NCBI GenBank assembly: GCA_009841235.1
Contig: VXMH01000028.1
Span: 1-64,000 of the forward strand
Direction of reading: 5' to 3'
Length of the DNA stretch: 64,000 bases
Origin: Caldilineaceae bacterium SB0661_bin_32
GTDB lineage: Bacteria > Chloroflexota > Anaerolineae > Caldilineales > Caldilineaceae
The notes beneath the pieces were generated by a model. That model worked only from the letters and a program-made list of their open reading frames with translations, was not told where the DNA came from and ran no database searches. Positions 8,393 through 16,576 of the stretch are shown here, piece after piece. The stretch's first letter is position 1, and each line of letters begins with the position of its first letter. A program made the translations under genes and the position numbers.

Positions 8393-9640
8393 ATGTCCAG
8401 CAAATCAAGGCCGGAGTTCGGGCCTTACTACATGCCCGACAAGTGGTGCCTGGACCGCTACATGCACACCGAGGAGGTGCGCAGCACGCTCGATCTGCCG
8501 GCCCGGTTCTATGTGCGCGACACCACGATCCGCGAGGGCGAGGAGACGCCCGGACTGTCGATGACGACGCGAGACAAAGTGCGGATCGCCGAGAAGCTGT
8601 ACGAGGCCGGCGTGCAGCAGGTTGACATCGGCTATGTCGGCGCGCAGCAGGGCCACTACGAGACGGCCAAACTGATCAGGCGCGAGATCCCGGAACTGGC
8701 GATCACCGGCTTTGCCCGCGTCTGGTCGGCGGACTGGCAGAGGGACGTGGACCGATGCCAGGAGCTTGAAGTGGCGCAGGTCGACGTCCTCCAGCATCCG
8801 ATCCTCATCTGGGCGTCGGACGAGCAGGTCATGGAGCTTGGCCCGGCCAGGGAGGCGCTGATCCCGCGCACGGTTGAAGTGATCGAGTATGCAAAGCGCT
8901 GCGGCCTGCGCGTGGCCTACGGCCATCCCGACGTCTCGCGCACGCCGTGGGAGATTCTGCAGGCGTTCTACTCGGTTACGGCGCGGGCCGGCATCGACCT
9001 GCTGATCCTCTACGAAGACGGCTACGGATGCCCGCCGGGCGTGCAACATCTGGTGCGCAGGATACGCAGCCTGGTCGACGTGCCGCTGATGATCCACTGC
9101 CATGACGATCTCGGTTTGGGCACGGCCAATGTGCTGGCCGCGGTGGGCGCGGGCGCGGAGGCGGCGGACCTAGTCGTCAACGGCCTCGGTGACAAGGGCG
9201 GCCTCACCAAACTGGAGGAGGTCGTCGTCGCGCTGGAGACGCACTATGGCCTTTCCACCGGTATCCGGCTGGAGAAGCTGACAGAGCTGTCCAGGTTCGT
9301 CGAGGAAGTTACCGGTTTCAGGCGCCAGATCAATAAGCCGCTGGTGGGGGAAAACGCCTACATTCACGAGGCTGAGCTGCATGTCTACTGCATCGTCAAG
9401 GGGTTGTGGGAAGCCATGGAGGGTGTCCACCCGCACGTGATCGGGCAGGAGCGGACGGTCGTCTTCGGCAGCACGACCCTCCACGGCGAAGCGGTGCGCG
9501 CCCGGTTGGACGTGACCGGGCAGCGGTACAATTCACGGGACGTTGAACTGATCCTGGACAAGCTGCGGGAGCGTTTGCAGACGCAGCCGTCCCTCACGCT
9601 GGAGGAGTTCGACGAGCTGGCGCGCACCGTGCTTGCGTAA
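8393..9640 (+). CDS. DRE-TIM metallolyase (homocitrate/isopropylmalate synthase-like)
   Basis: 415 residues. The N-terminal motif RDTTIREGEETPG (about residues 42-54) is the family's R-D-x(3)-R-E metal and substrate site. Later HCHDDLGLGTAN (about 230-241) supplies the metal-binding histidines. The family condenses acyl-CoA with a 2-oxo acid or cleaves HMG-CoA-like compounds. It lacks the regulatory C-terminal domain of LeuA. Start 8393 was chosen because GGAG lies upstream; an in-frame ATG at 8375 has no ribosome site. Given its neighbours it probably acts in catabolism of the imported compound; the exact reaction cannot be told. Confidence 0.85.
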   Translation: MSSKSRPEFGPYYMPDKWCLDRYMHTEEVRSTLDLPARFYVRDTTIREGEETPGLSMTTRDKVRIAEKLYEAGVQQVDIGYVGAQQGHYETAKLIRREIPELAITGFARVWSADWQRDVDRCQELEVAQVDVLQHPILIWASDEQVMELGPAREALIPRTVEVIEYAKRCGLRVAYGHPDVSRTPWEILQAFYSVTARAGIDLLILYEDGYGCPPGVQHLVRRIRSLVDVPLMIHCHDDLGLGTANVLAAVGAGAEAADLVVNGLGDKGGLTKLEEVVVALETHYGLSTGIRLEKLTELSRFVEEVTGFRRQINKPLVGENAYIHEAELHVYCIVKGLWEAMEGVHPHVIGQERTVVFGSTTLHGEAVRARLDVTGQRYNSRDVELILDKLRERLQTQPSLTLEEFDELARTVLA

Positions 9641-9678
9641 CAGGCCATGAACAAGCAACCCCATGTCAGGGAGCTACT

Positions 9679-10608
9679 GTGTCCATTCTGATTTCAGGCG
9701 GAACCGGGCTGATCGGCTCACGGTTGACCAGGCGCCTGCACAGCCTGGGTCAGCGCGTTATCTGCTTCGATCTCTATCCCGATTACAGCGCGGCGGCCGA
9801 CCTCGAAAACGTGGAGATCGTCGTGGCAGACGTTACCCGTTTCGAGGAGATCATCGCCGCGATCCGAAAGTACGACGTAGAAAGGATCGTCAATCTCGCC
9901 TATATCCTGCCGCCGGCGTCCGAGGAGAAGCTGCAACTGGCGATGCGGGTAAACCAGATGGGCATGAACAACGTATTCGAGGCGGCGCGGCTGATGGGCA
10001 TTCAACGCGTCGTGTACGCCTCGACCATCGCCGTCTACGGTTTGCAGGACTCTTTTGGCGACCGCCCGGTTACGGAGGATGACCACTGCTACCCCGTTAC
10101 GGTCTACATGGCGCACAAATTGTGGAATGAGTTCATGGCGGCCAAATACATGGAGCGCTACGGAATGCAGATTCCCGGACTGCGCATCGCCAACGTGGCC
10201 GCGCCCGGGCGGACGAAGGGCTTTTCTGCCTGGCAGAGCAAATGTATCGACGAGCTGGCCGCGGGCAACCCGTTCACAGTTCCCTCGCGCCGCGATCAGA
10301 GGCTGCTCATCATTCACGTGGACGATACGGCGGACCTGTTTGCCAAACTCTGTTTGCATGAGGAGCTGAAGTACGCGGTCTACAATTCGTTGGCCTATGA
10401 AATCACGGCTCAGGCATGGGCCGACGCCATCCAGGCGCAGCTGCCCGATGCCAGAATCACGTTCGACGAATCGGCGCCCGATCAGCCCAATATTTACAAC
10501 TGGTCGACTGAGCGCATCGAGCGGGAGTTGAATGTACGGATTTCGCCGCTGGAGGAGGTAATCCGGCGCCACATCGATGAAGCGCGCACGCGCTCGGGGA
10601 GCGTGTGA
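9679..10608 (+). CDS. NAD-dependent epimerase/dehydratase (extended SDR)
   Basis: 309 residues with an N-terminal Rossmann fold (ISGGTGLIGSRL, residues 4-15). The catalytic Y-x3-K appears in YMAHK (about residue 144), with the preceding Ser in VYASTIAVYG. Substrates in this family are usually sugar nucleotides or sugar acids. GTG at 9679 follows GGGAG. It sits 38 bp after the DRE-TIM gene and just before a classical SDR, so it is likely part of the same operon. Confidence 0.9.
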   Translation: MSILISGGTGLIGSRLTRRLHSLGQRVICFDLYPDYSAAADLENVEIVVADVTRFEEIIAAIRKYDVERIVNLAYILPPASEEKLQLAMRVNQMGMNNVFEAARLMGIQRVVYASTIAVYGLQDSFGDRPVTEDDHCYPVTVYMAHKLWNEFMAAKYMERYGMQIPGLRIANVAAPGRTKGFSAWQSKCIDELAAGNPFTVPSRRDQRLLIIHVDDTADLFAKLCLHEELKYAVYNSLAYEITAQAWADAIQAQLPDARITFDESAPDQPNIYNWSTERIERELNVRISPLEEVIRRHIDEARTRSGSV

Positions 10609-10665
10609 AGAGGAGAGGCAGGCTCGTTCAGCAGATCAGTTGTCCCGGTAAGGGTGGGGAAGGCA

Positions 10666-11448
10666 ATGCGTTTAGCGAACAAGGTCGCGGTAGTCACCGG
10701 AGGCTCGCGCGGGATCGGCAAGGCGATCAGTCTTGCGTTCGCCCGTGAGGGCGCGGACGTGGTGGTCGGTTATCATGCCTCCGCCGAGAAAGCGCGCCTG
10801 GTGCAGGGCGAGATTGAGGCTTTGGGCCGGCGGGCGTTGACCTGCCGGGCAGACGTCGCGAACCGCTCCCAGGTGGAGCAGTTGATGACTACAGCCGTCG
10901 AAAAACTGGGACGGATCGATATTCTGGCCAATGTCGCCGGCATCACGCTGAGGTCGGCGATGGAGGAGTTGAGCGAGGAGGACTGGGACCGGGTGATGGG
11001 CACCAATCTGAAGGGCACCTTCCTGTGCAGCCAGGCCGCGGCCCAGGTTATGATTGAGCAGGGCGGCGGCAACATCATCAACATCGGTTCGGTTTCCGGC
11101 CTCGCGGCGCACTACAATCGGGGGGCGTACGGCCCCAGCAAGGCGGCGGTCGCCATGTTATCCAAGGTGATGGCGGTGGAGTGGGCCGGGCGCAACATTC
11201 GCGTAAACACGATCCTTCCCGGCACGACCGAGACGGAGATGACCGACTACTCCTACCCGACGGCGGAGATGCGCGCCAAACGGGAACAGACGATCCCACT
11301 GAACCGCTTTGTCCAGCCGGAGGAGGTTGCGGCCGCGGCCGTTTTTCTGGCATCGGATGACGCCGCCGCGATCACCGGCCATTCGCTGGTCATTGACGGC
11401 GGGTTTCAGAACAGTCTTTTCCAACTGATGGAGCGTCTGCTGACGTAA
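10666..11448 (+). CDS. Short-chain dehydrogenase/reductase (FabG-like)
   Basis: 260 residues, a classical SDR. The cofactor motif TGGSRGIGKA is near residues 11-20, NVAGI near 86-90, and the catalytic Ser-Tyr-Lys in SVSG...YGPSK (about 139-157). The ATG at 10666 has GGGGAAGG directly upstream; a GTG at 10654 is an alternative. The product oxidises or reduces a hydroxyl group, probably on a sugar-derived substrate given the operon, rather than serving fatty-acid synthesis. It ends the importer 1 operon apart from the GH116 gene downstream. Confidence 0.92.
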   Translation: MRLANKVAVVTGGSRGIGKAISLAFAREGADVVVGYHASAEKARLVQGEIEALGRRALTCRADVANRSQVEQLMTTAVEKLGRIDILANVAGITLRSAMEELSEEDWDRVMGTNLKGTFLCSQAAAQVMIEQGGGNIINIGSVSGLAAHYNRGAYGPSKAAVAMLSKVMAVEWAGRNIRVNTILPGTTETEMTDYSYPTAEMRAKREQTIPLNRFVQPEEVAAAAVFLASDDAAAITGHSLVIDGGFQNSLFQLMERLLT

Positions 11449-11700
11449 GCAAGCCTCGGCCGCTTCGCCGTACAGCCCGACCATCGCCCCGCCTCGCGCA
11501 GTTACCTTGACGCCAGCTTCTTCCGCTATCGGTTGCACCGCGTCCAACGCCTGTGGGCTGGCATTGACGCCGACCTTGTTGCGCAGCCCCTCTTCCAGCC
11601 GACCACAGTCCACCTCCACCGATGTCAGACCGATTTCGCGAGATGCCGCAAAGAGTTGGGGCGGACTGTACGCGCGAAAGCCCTGCGATGCGTTGTCGTT
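11449..11700 (-). pseudogene. Fragment of a sugar-phosphate isomerase/epimerase-like gene
   Basis: On the minus strand about 80 codons read as ordinary protein (FRAYSPPQLF, REIGLTSVEVDCGRLEEGLR, EAGVKVTARGGAMVGLYGE). The style is that of the N-terminal part of AP-endonuclease-2-fold sugar isomerases. No start codon with a ribosome site is visible, and the frame runs on into the antisense of the SDR gene, where meaning is lost. It is read as a truncated remnant. The long open minus frame (11158-14028) around it is otherwise a GC-driven shadow. Confidence 0.45.
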
Positions 11701-11865
11701 TGTTGTGTTTCGGTCAGATAGGCGACAATTGCAGGATGCTTGCTCGATGTCAGTCAGCCCGATTCGCCCCACCCGCACAAGTGCCGGGATGGGGGCGAAG
11801 GCTGTTCGTGGTTGATCCGCTACTGAACCAGATAAACTACCGCCCAAAACGCTGAGGAGAACCCG

Positions 11866-14238
11866 ATGAGTGATCGACTCTTTCCCCCACACCTGCTCCA
11901 TGCCCGCTGGCACAGCTTTGAGGCGGCCGGCTACTCGGAGCCCGTCACCGGCATTGTTTACCGCGGGGAGCCGCGGCCCACGTGCGGCATGCCGCTGGGC
12001 GGGCTGGATACCGGCTGCATCGACGTGGAGCCGAATGGAATGTTCGGCTACAGCACGATCTTCAACCACCTGGTGGAGCCGCGGGCGCTGCTGAATCTGC
12101 CGATGCTGGGGCTGGCGTGTCGGGGCGAAGACGGCGCAGAGGGCGCGTGGATATTGGTTTCGGATACACTGGGCAAGCGGGACACGCCGCAGCCAAGCCA
12201 GAGCGCGGTAACTTTTCCACCGACCGACTACGCACCGCTGTATGACGAGATCGGCCTTGCGGGCGCGGCGATCGCCGACTCGATCGACTACTGGGGGCAT
12301 TATCCAGTTCTGGACATGGAGTTCGCCTGCGCGGCGCCGGTCAAGGTGGGCGTGCGGGCGTGGTCGCCGTTCATTCCCGGGGACACGGTGACTTCGATGG
12401 CGCCGGGCGCAGTGTTTGAGATTCACCTGCGCAACCCGGGCGAAGCAGCGCAGAGCGGGACGCTGGCATTCAACTTTCCCGGCTTCGGGCCGCAAGAAGG
12501 GATTCAGCGACGGCCATTGACGGGCCTGCTGCAGGGTGTGCTGGTGGAGAGCGGGCGGCAGGGCGATGCCTGGGAGATGGCCTATGTGCTGGCCGTAGTG
12601 GACGGGGACGCGGCAGACGGGGGCGCGCTCAATGCGGACAGGGAGGCGTGGGGCCAGATCGCTAACGGGCTGCCGACGCCTTCGCAGGATGACAGCGGCG
12701 CGTCGCTGGCGATCCCCTTCGACCTGGCCGCGGGCGAGAGCCGGACGGTGCGCGTGGTGCTGGCCTGGCATGCGCCGCACTGGCGCGCGGGCGGCGCGCC
12801 CTCGCACGAGGAGACGGAGCTGTTCACGCATATGTACGCGCGCCACTATACGGACGCACTGTCGACTGCCCGGTTCCTGGCCGACAACCATGAGCAGCTT
12901 CTGCGGCGGGTGATCGCGTGGCAGGAGGCGCTGTACGGCGCGGAGGAGGCGCCGGGCTGGCTGGCGGACGCGCTGATCAACAATCTGCATCTGATCCCGG
13001 AGTGCAGCATCTGGGGCCAGGCGCAGCCGCCGATCGGGGCCTGGTGCGGGGAGGAGGACGGGCTGTTCGGGCTCAACGAATGCCCGCGCGGCTGCCCGCA
13101 GATCGAGTGCCTGCCGTGCAGCTTTTACGGCAACATCCCGCTGGTCTACTTCTTCCCGGAGGCGGCGCTGTCGACGCTGCGGGGCTATAAGGCATACCAG
13201 TATGCGGACGGGCGCCCGCCGTGGATCTTCGGCGGCATTACGGCGACGGTGGAGGCGAACCGGCCCGGTTACGGCCTGAGCGCGCCGGACGTGGGCTACC
13301 AGACGGTGCTGAACGGGGCCTGCTACGTCATCATGGTCGACCGCTACTGGCAGGTGTCGGGCGACGACGCGGCGCTGGCCGAGTTCTGGGATTCGCTCAA
13401 GCGCTGCAACGATTTCTCGATGAATCTGCGGCCGGCGTACGGGCTGGCACAAGTGATGGCGATGCCGACGCCGGGCACCGATTCGCACGGGCTGGGGGAT
13501 ACGGAGTGGTTCGAGGCGCCGGAGCCGGGCTGGAAGGGCTATGTGACCCATGCCGGCGGGGTGCGGATGGCGCAGGTGCAGATCATGCGGCGGATGGCGG
13601 CGGCGATGGGGGACGACGAATATCGCGCCCGCTGCGACGCCTGGCTGGAGGCGGGCGCGGCGGCGCTGGAGGAGCATCTGTGGGCGGGCGATTATTATCT
13701 GAACTTCAACGAGCCGGAGACGGGGCAGAAGTCCGACCTGATCTTCGGCTACCAGCTGGACGGGCAGTGGGTGACGGACTGGCACGGGGTCGCGGGCGCG
13801 TTCCCGGCGGCGCGGGTGGAGCGGACGCTGCAGACGGTGGCGGAGAACAACTGCGCGCTGAGCCAGTCGGGCGCGGTCAACTATGCGACGGCGGAGGGCG
13901 AGCCTGCCAAGGTCGGGGGCTACGGCACCTTCAGCTACTTCCCGCCGGAGCTGTACATGCTGGCGATGACGTACATGTATAACGGGCAGCAGGCGTTCGG
14001 CCGCGATCTGCTGCAGCGCTGCCTGCACAACATCAGCTGCCGCTGGGGCTATACCTGGGACGCGCCGAATACGGTGCGCGGCGACGCGGACACGGGTCAG
14101 CGCGCGTTCGGGGCGGACTATTATCAGAATATGATGCTGTGGGCGGCGCCGGCGGCGCTGCTGAACGAGGATTTGACGGGTCCGATGCAGGCGGGCGGGT
14201 TAGTGGCGCGGGTGATTGAGGCGGGACGGGGGGAGTAA
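11866..14238 (+). CDS. GH116 (GBA2-like) glycosidase-family protein
   Basis: 790 residues in two parts: an N-terminal beta-rich GBA2_N-type domain (about 20-330, with PTCGMPLGGLDTGCIDVEPNG) and a C-terminal (alpha/alpha)6 barrel (about 360-780). GH116 enzymes cleave beta-glucosides or beta-xylosides, including glucosylceramide. The barrel motif usually written as (S/M)DQ-x-AGQW reads GYQLDGQW here (626-635), so the position expected to hold the acid/base Asp is Tyr629. That comparison is from memory and needs an alignment. GAGGAGAACCCG precedes the ATG. There is no signal peptide, so it should act in the cytoplasm on imported glycosides. Confidence 0.85.
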   Translation: MSDRLFPPHLLHARWHSFEAAGYSEPVTGIVYRGEPRPTCGMPLGGLDTGCIDVEPNGMFGYSTIFNHLVEPRALLNLPMLGLACRGEDGAEGAWILVSDTLGKRDTPQPSQSAVTFPPTDYAPLYDEIGLAGAAIADSIDYWGHYPVLDMEFACAAPVKVGVRAWSPFIPGDTVTSMAPGAVFEIHLRNPGEAAQSGTLAFNFPGFGPQEGIQRRPLTGLLQGVLVESGRQGDAWEMAYVLAVVDGDAADGGALNADREAWGQIANGLPTPSQDDSGASLAIPFDLAAGESRTVRVVLAWHAPHWRAGGAPSHEETELFTHMYARHYTDALSTARFLADNHEQLLRRVIAWQEALYGAEEAPGWLADALINNLHLIPECSIWGQAQPPIGAWCGEEDGLFGLNECPRGCPQIECLPCSFYGNIPLVYFFPEAALSTLRGYKAYQYADGRPPWIFGGITATVEANRPGYGLSAPDVGYQTVLNGACYVIMVDRYWQVSGDDAALAEFWDSLKRCNDFSMNLRPAYGLAQVMAMPTPGTDSHGLGDTEWFEAPEPGWKGYVTHAGGVRMAQVQIMRRMAAAMGDDEYRARCDAWLEAGAAALEEHLWAGDYYLNFNEPETGQKSDLIFGYQLDGQWVTDWHGVAGAFPAARVERTLQTVAENNCALSQSGAVNYATAEGEPAKVGGYGTFSYFPPELYMLAMTYMYNGQQAFGRDLLQRCLHNISCRWGYTWDAPNTVRGDADTGQRAFGADYYQNMMLWAAPAALLNEDLTGPMQAGGLVARVIEAGRGE

Positions 14239-15033
14239 ACGGTCCCAGCCACCCCGTGCTGGCAGAACGAACCTTGTCTTTCGTGGGCGCGTGTTGTTGC
14301 GGGTCGTGGTGATCCTGTACTGGCTACCCAGGCTACGTATCAGTTTGCTGTCGAGGCAGACTCCGAAACAACCTGAAGAGATGTTATGCCTTGGAAATCC
14401 TGGGACTTATATCGTTGATTCAACAAACACCTTGATAGATTAACCTGAAGCACACTGCAAGGTACGCTGTGAGGAGTACCAAGGTTGCTAACCATGGCGA
14501 TTGCGTCTAATTCCACTTATTCGCACTTTGTTCTGACCACGATTTCAACGGAATTGGCCTACAGATTTAGATGCGATTGGGGTGTATCCCAAGTTGTTGT
14601 CCGCCAAGAGGAGTTGATTCATTGACAAGGCTGAAGCCAACACTGGTCAGAGGAAATCCGCAGAAATCCGGGATGCACCCTGCGATTGCCCTGGGTTGCT
14701 AACACCTTGCACTTATGGTATACCTCTGTCTATCAGAGGCCCCCAACACCTCTTATCTCCACTGTGCAACGGAATGAGAAAGAGGGGCATCTACATAACA
14801 AAAAGCCAAGCCGAAAGAGGAAAATCTCCCTGCGCAGAGCAAAAACACGTACTCCCAGGACAAGGTCAAGACTGTGACCCTTGCCGAAAAGGGTTCCAAG
14901 TGCGAGTAGAAAAAGTCGTCAAAGCAATCCCCTTGAAGGAAGTGAGACCATAAAGTGAATAATGTATGACAGGTCATCCTATGGTATCTTCATATTTTGC
15001 CCTGCTTCATCATTTTGAAAGGAAGACACTGCT
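14239..15033. other. Gene-poor spacer of lower GC
   Basis: About 800 bp without a convincing gene. Short open frames at 14686-14953 lack ribosome sites and protein-like composition. The stretch holds a small inverted-repeat element (14494-14581), a further partial copy of its core at 14681-14695, and a perfect short palindrome ATGAC-AG-GTCAT at 14966-14977 that could be an operator for the genes at 15034. Confidence 0.5.
14494..14581. repeat. Small inverted-repeat element (MITE-like), copy A
   Basis: Ends GGCGATTGCGTCTAATT (14496-14512) and TTTAGATGCGATTGG (14566-14580) are imperfect inverted copies of each other. They share their core with the larger palindromic element at 15929-16081. There is no coding capacity. 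Confidence 0.4.
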
Positions 15034-15270
15034 ATGACTCTTTCAGTAGCTAAACGACGCCCCTTCTATGTCAGGCGATCTGTTGCCAAGGGATTCAAAC
15101 CAGTTGTCAGACGACCTGTCCTGTCGAACAGTATGCAAAAGTTGCAAAGGATGGTGGAAGAGGCAGAGAAGGCACATACGGAATTGAGACACACACTTGC
15201 GGAGTTCGAGAAGCATAGACCAGACAATCCTGAAGCGGAGAAGCTACTCAAGAGACTTCTGAGTGAGTAA
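15034..15270 (+). CDS. Small basic/helical protein, unknown
   Basis: 78 residues: a basic N-terminus (RRPFYVRRSVAKGFKPVVRR) followed by a predicted coiled-coil helix (about 32-70). The ATG follows AAGGAAG at good distance, and a palindrome ATGACAGGTCAT lies about 60 bp upstream. It is followed 31 bp later by another coiled-coil gene and then a strong terminator, so the two form a small transcription unit. Codon use is more AT-rich than the neighbourhood, which suggests a different origin. No family recognised. Confidence 0.6.
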   Translation: MTLSVAKRRPFYVRRSVAKGFKPVVRRPVLSNSMQKLQRMVEEAEKAHTELRHTLAEFEKHRPDNPEAEKLLKRLLSE

Positions 15271-15301
15271 ATGCTAGAAGATTTCTAAGAAGAATTAACA
15301 G

Positions 15302-15529
15302 ATGCTAAGAAGAAGGTGGCCTGTGACTACGCCTTTTCACATACGGCTAAATCAGATGGAGCAGGACATCAAAGATGTGAAGGAGACTATGAAAAAAGTC
15401 GAATTGGAACACATCAAAATGCGAGAGGTTTTGGAAAGATACACAGTTTTGACCAAACAGACGAATGACACAATGAATTTCCTTCTTATGGCTATTCAGG
15501 GAGGAAGAAAAGACGATAACGAGTCTTAA
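15302..15529 (+). CDS. Small coiled-coil protein, relative of the one at 131-424
   Basis: 75 residues. A helical middle (LNQMEQDIKDVKETMKKVEL) leads to the tail TMNFLLMAIQGG. That tail matches the pattern of the protein at 131-424 (NMSFLQAALQGH), with the same coiled-coil plus tail architecture. A weak GAAGAA ribosome site precedes the ATG. It ends 45 bp before a textbook terminator. Function unknown; partner binding through the conserved tail is a guess. Confidence 0.6.
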   Translation: MLRRRWPVTTPFHIRLNQMEQDIKDVKETMKKVELEHIKMREVLERYTVLTKQTNDTMNFLLMAIQGGRKDDNES

Positions 15530-15573
15530 TTCGGTATACTCCTCTGAGCTAAATCAACCACACAAAGAAGAAC

Positions 15574-15600
15574 GCCTGGAAAGTAACTCCAGGCTTTTTT
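15574..15600 (+). terminator. Rho-independent terminator
   Basis: GCCTGGA (15574-15580) pairs perfectly with TCCAGGC (15588-15594) over a 7-base loop and is followed at once by six Ts. It closes the two-gene unit 15034-15529. Confidence 0.9.
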
Positions 15601-15928
15601 GTTCCCCTTGTTGGACAAGCAGATTCTGGATATTCGCTGTGGTGGTGACCTGTCCCCCCCTCAAAAAAATATCTGTGACTGTACCCTCCTTTCGAACAGG
15701 TGACTCAGACTAAGGGGCTTGCATTCGGGTTGCTGGCGTTGCCTGTTCTCTTTCGCCGACCGGCGTCTGTGGCATTGCGGTTCGCTCTTTCCCATGCGGG
15801 TCGGACAAGCGATCACCAAGCGCTAAGCGAGAGTTGCCCGCTTTTTGCCGAAAAATCTGGATTACTATTGTTGATACGTTATGATGGCGCTCGTCCTATG
15901 AGCAAACCCTGTGGGCAAGGGCGGCGGA

Positions 15929-16081
15929 CCATGGGCAGGGCAATCGCATCTAATTTGGTTTGCCAATACTGCCGAAGTTAGCCAGAGAGTCCACGAAGGG
16001 CAGGCACAAGGCCTGCCCCTACATTTCGGGCAGCTTCCCAAGAAATTGAGGGAATAAGATGCAATTGCCTTGGGACCATGG
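15929..16081. mobile_element. Palindromic MITE-like element
   Basis: The outer ends CCATGGGCAGGGCAATCGCA... (from 15929) and ...AGATGCAATTGCCTTGGGAC followed by CATGG (to 16081) are imperfect inverted repeats of about 24 bp. Exactly at the centre sits a perfect palindrome GGGCAGGC-ACAAG-GCCTGCCC (15998-16018). Parts of the inner arms also pair, so the whole 153 bp can fold into one long hairpin. It has no coding capacity. This organisation fits a non-autonomous mobile element; an active transposase is not seen in the window. Confidence 0.55.
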
Positions 16082-16143
16082 GTCTGATTTGCGCGGATAC
16101 TTTAGCACATGTTCATTGGGAGTGCAGACGGGGTGAGAGTGAA

Positions 16144-16175
16144 GAGGAGTGAGAGACACCTTTGCTCGGCTCGCT
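16144..16175. repeat. Dispersed 32-bp repeat, copy 2
   Basis: Partner of 678-709 (29 of 32 bases match, starting GAGGAGTGAGAGACACC). It lies between the palindromic element and a dead PhyH fragment, in a stretch rich in repeats and relics. The remainder of 15601-16388 holds no supported gene. Confidence 0.5.
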
Positions 16176-16216
16176 CAGGGTCGGACATTTTCTTTGGCTG
16201 AGTAGATTCCCACATA

Positions 16217-16338
16217 CTGACAACCTACGAAGCGTAGCCGTCCTGGTTTTGCTTGCGCCAGTCGGGTTAGTAGCCGCGCTCGCTGGCGAAGCCGCAGGAG
16301 GGGCCGACCTGGTTGGGGTGGGACCAGGGCCAGGCCTG
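16217..16338 (-). pseudogene. C-terminal fragment of a PhyH dioxygenase gene
   Basis: This stretch is a near copy of 26422-26543, the 3' end of the PhyH gene at 26430-27341. Read on the minus strand it gives QAWPWSHPNQVGPSCGFASE, then RGY and a stop where the intact gene has Arg (AGA to TAA), then PDWRKQNQDG. Homology ends abruptly at GGCCTG on one side and starts at CTGACAAC downstream of the original stop codon, so the copied piece includes 3' flanking DNA. About 37 codons remain and it cannot make a functional enzyme. Confidence 0.85.
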
Positions 16339-16388
16339 CGCGAGACAGATCCGGCAAAGGCATTGGCGAAGAGGGAGAAAACTCCCCT

Positions 16389-16416
16389 TTGACAAACCTA
16401 AAAAATTAAATACAAT
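16389..16416 (+). promoter_or_regulatory. Strong promoter for the 16.6-26.4 kb operon
   Basis: A perfect TTGACA (16389-16394), a 16-bp AT-rich spacer and TACAAT (16411-16416) give a near-consensus sigma-70 promoter about 160 bp upstream of the Gfo/Idh gene. The long leader up to 16577 shows no recognised riboswitch. Confidence 0.65.
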
Positions 16417-16576
16417 TATCTTTATTGCCGCAGGGTGATGATCGAATCGCAGGCAGTGATAGAACAGATGAGGTCCCTGCTCTAACAACTTACTTTTTGC
16501 CACCACCTTTTTCCCAGCAGAGACACTTTGTGCAGGGCGTAACGCCAACCGGTCCGAGAAGATAAGGAGAGCGCAT

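Noticed and set aside
11158..14028. 956-codon open frame on the minus strand
   Set aside because: It is antisense to the GH116 and SDR genes, rich in Arg, His and Pro as expected for a GC-driven shadow. Only its end (11449-11700) reads as a gene remnant.
14686..14953. Two short overlapping frames
   Set aside because: Lys/Arg-rich without a ribosome site; likely chance in the low-GC spacer.
15700..15981. 93-codon plus-strand frame
   Set aside because: No ribosome site, no protein-like order, and its end overlaps the palindromic element.
16373..16394. GGGAG-AAAA-CTCCC hairpin followed by CTTTG
   Set aside because: Stem of five pairs and no proper T-run; it overlaps the promoter at 16389 and ends no gene.
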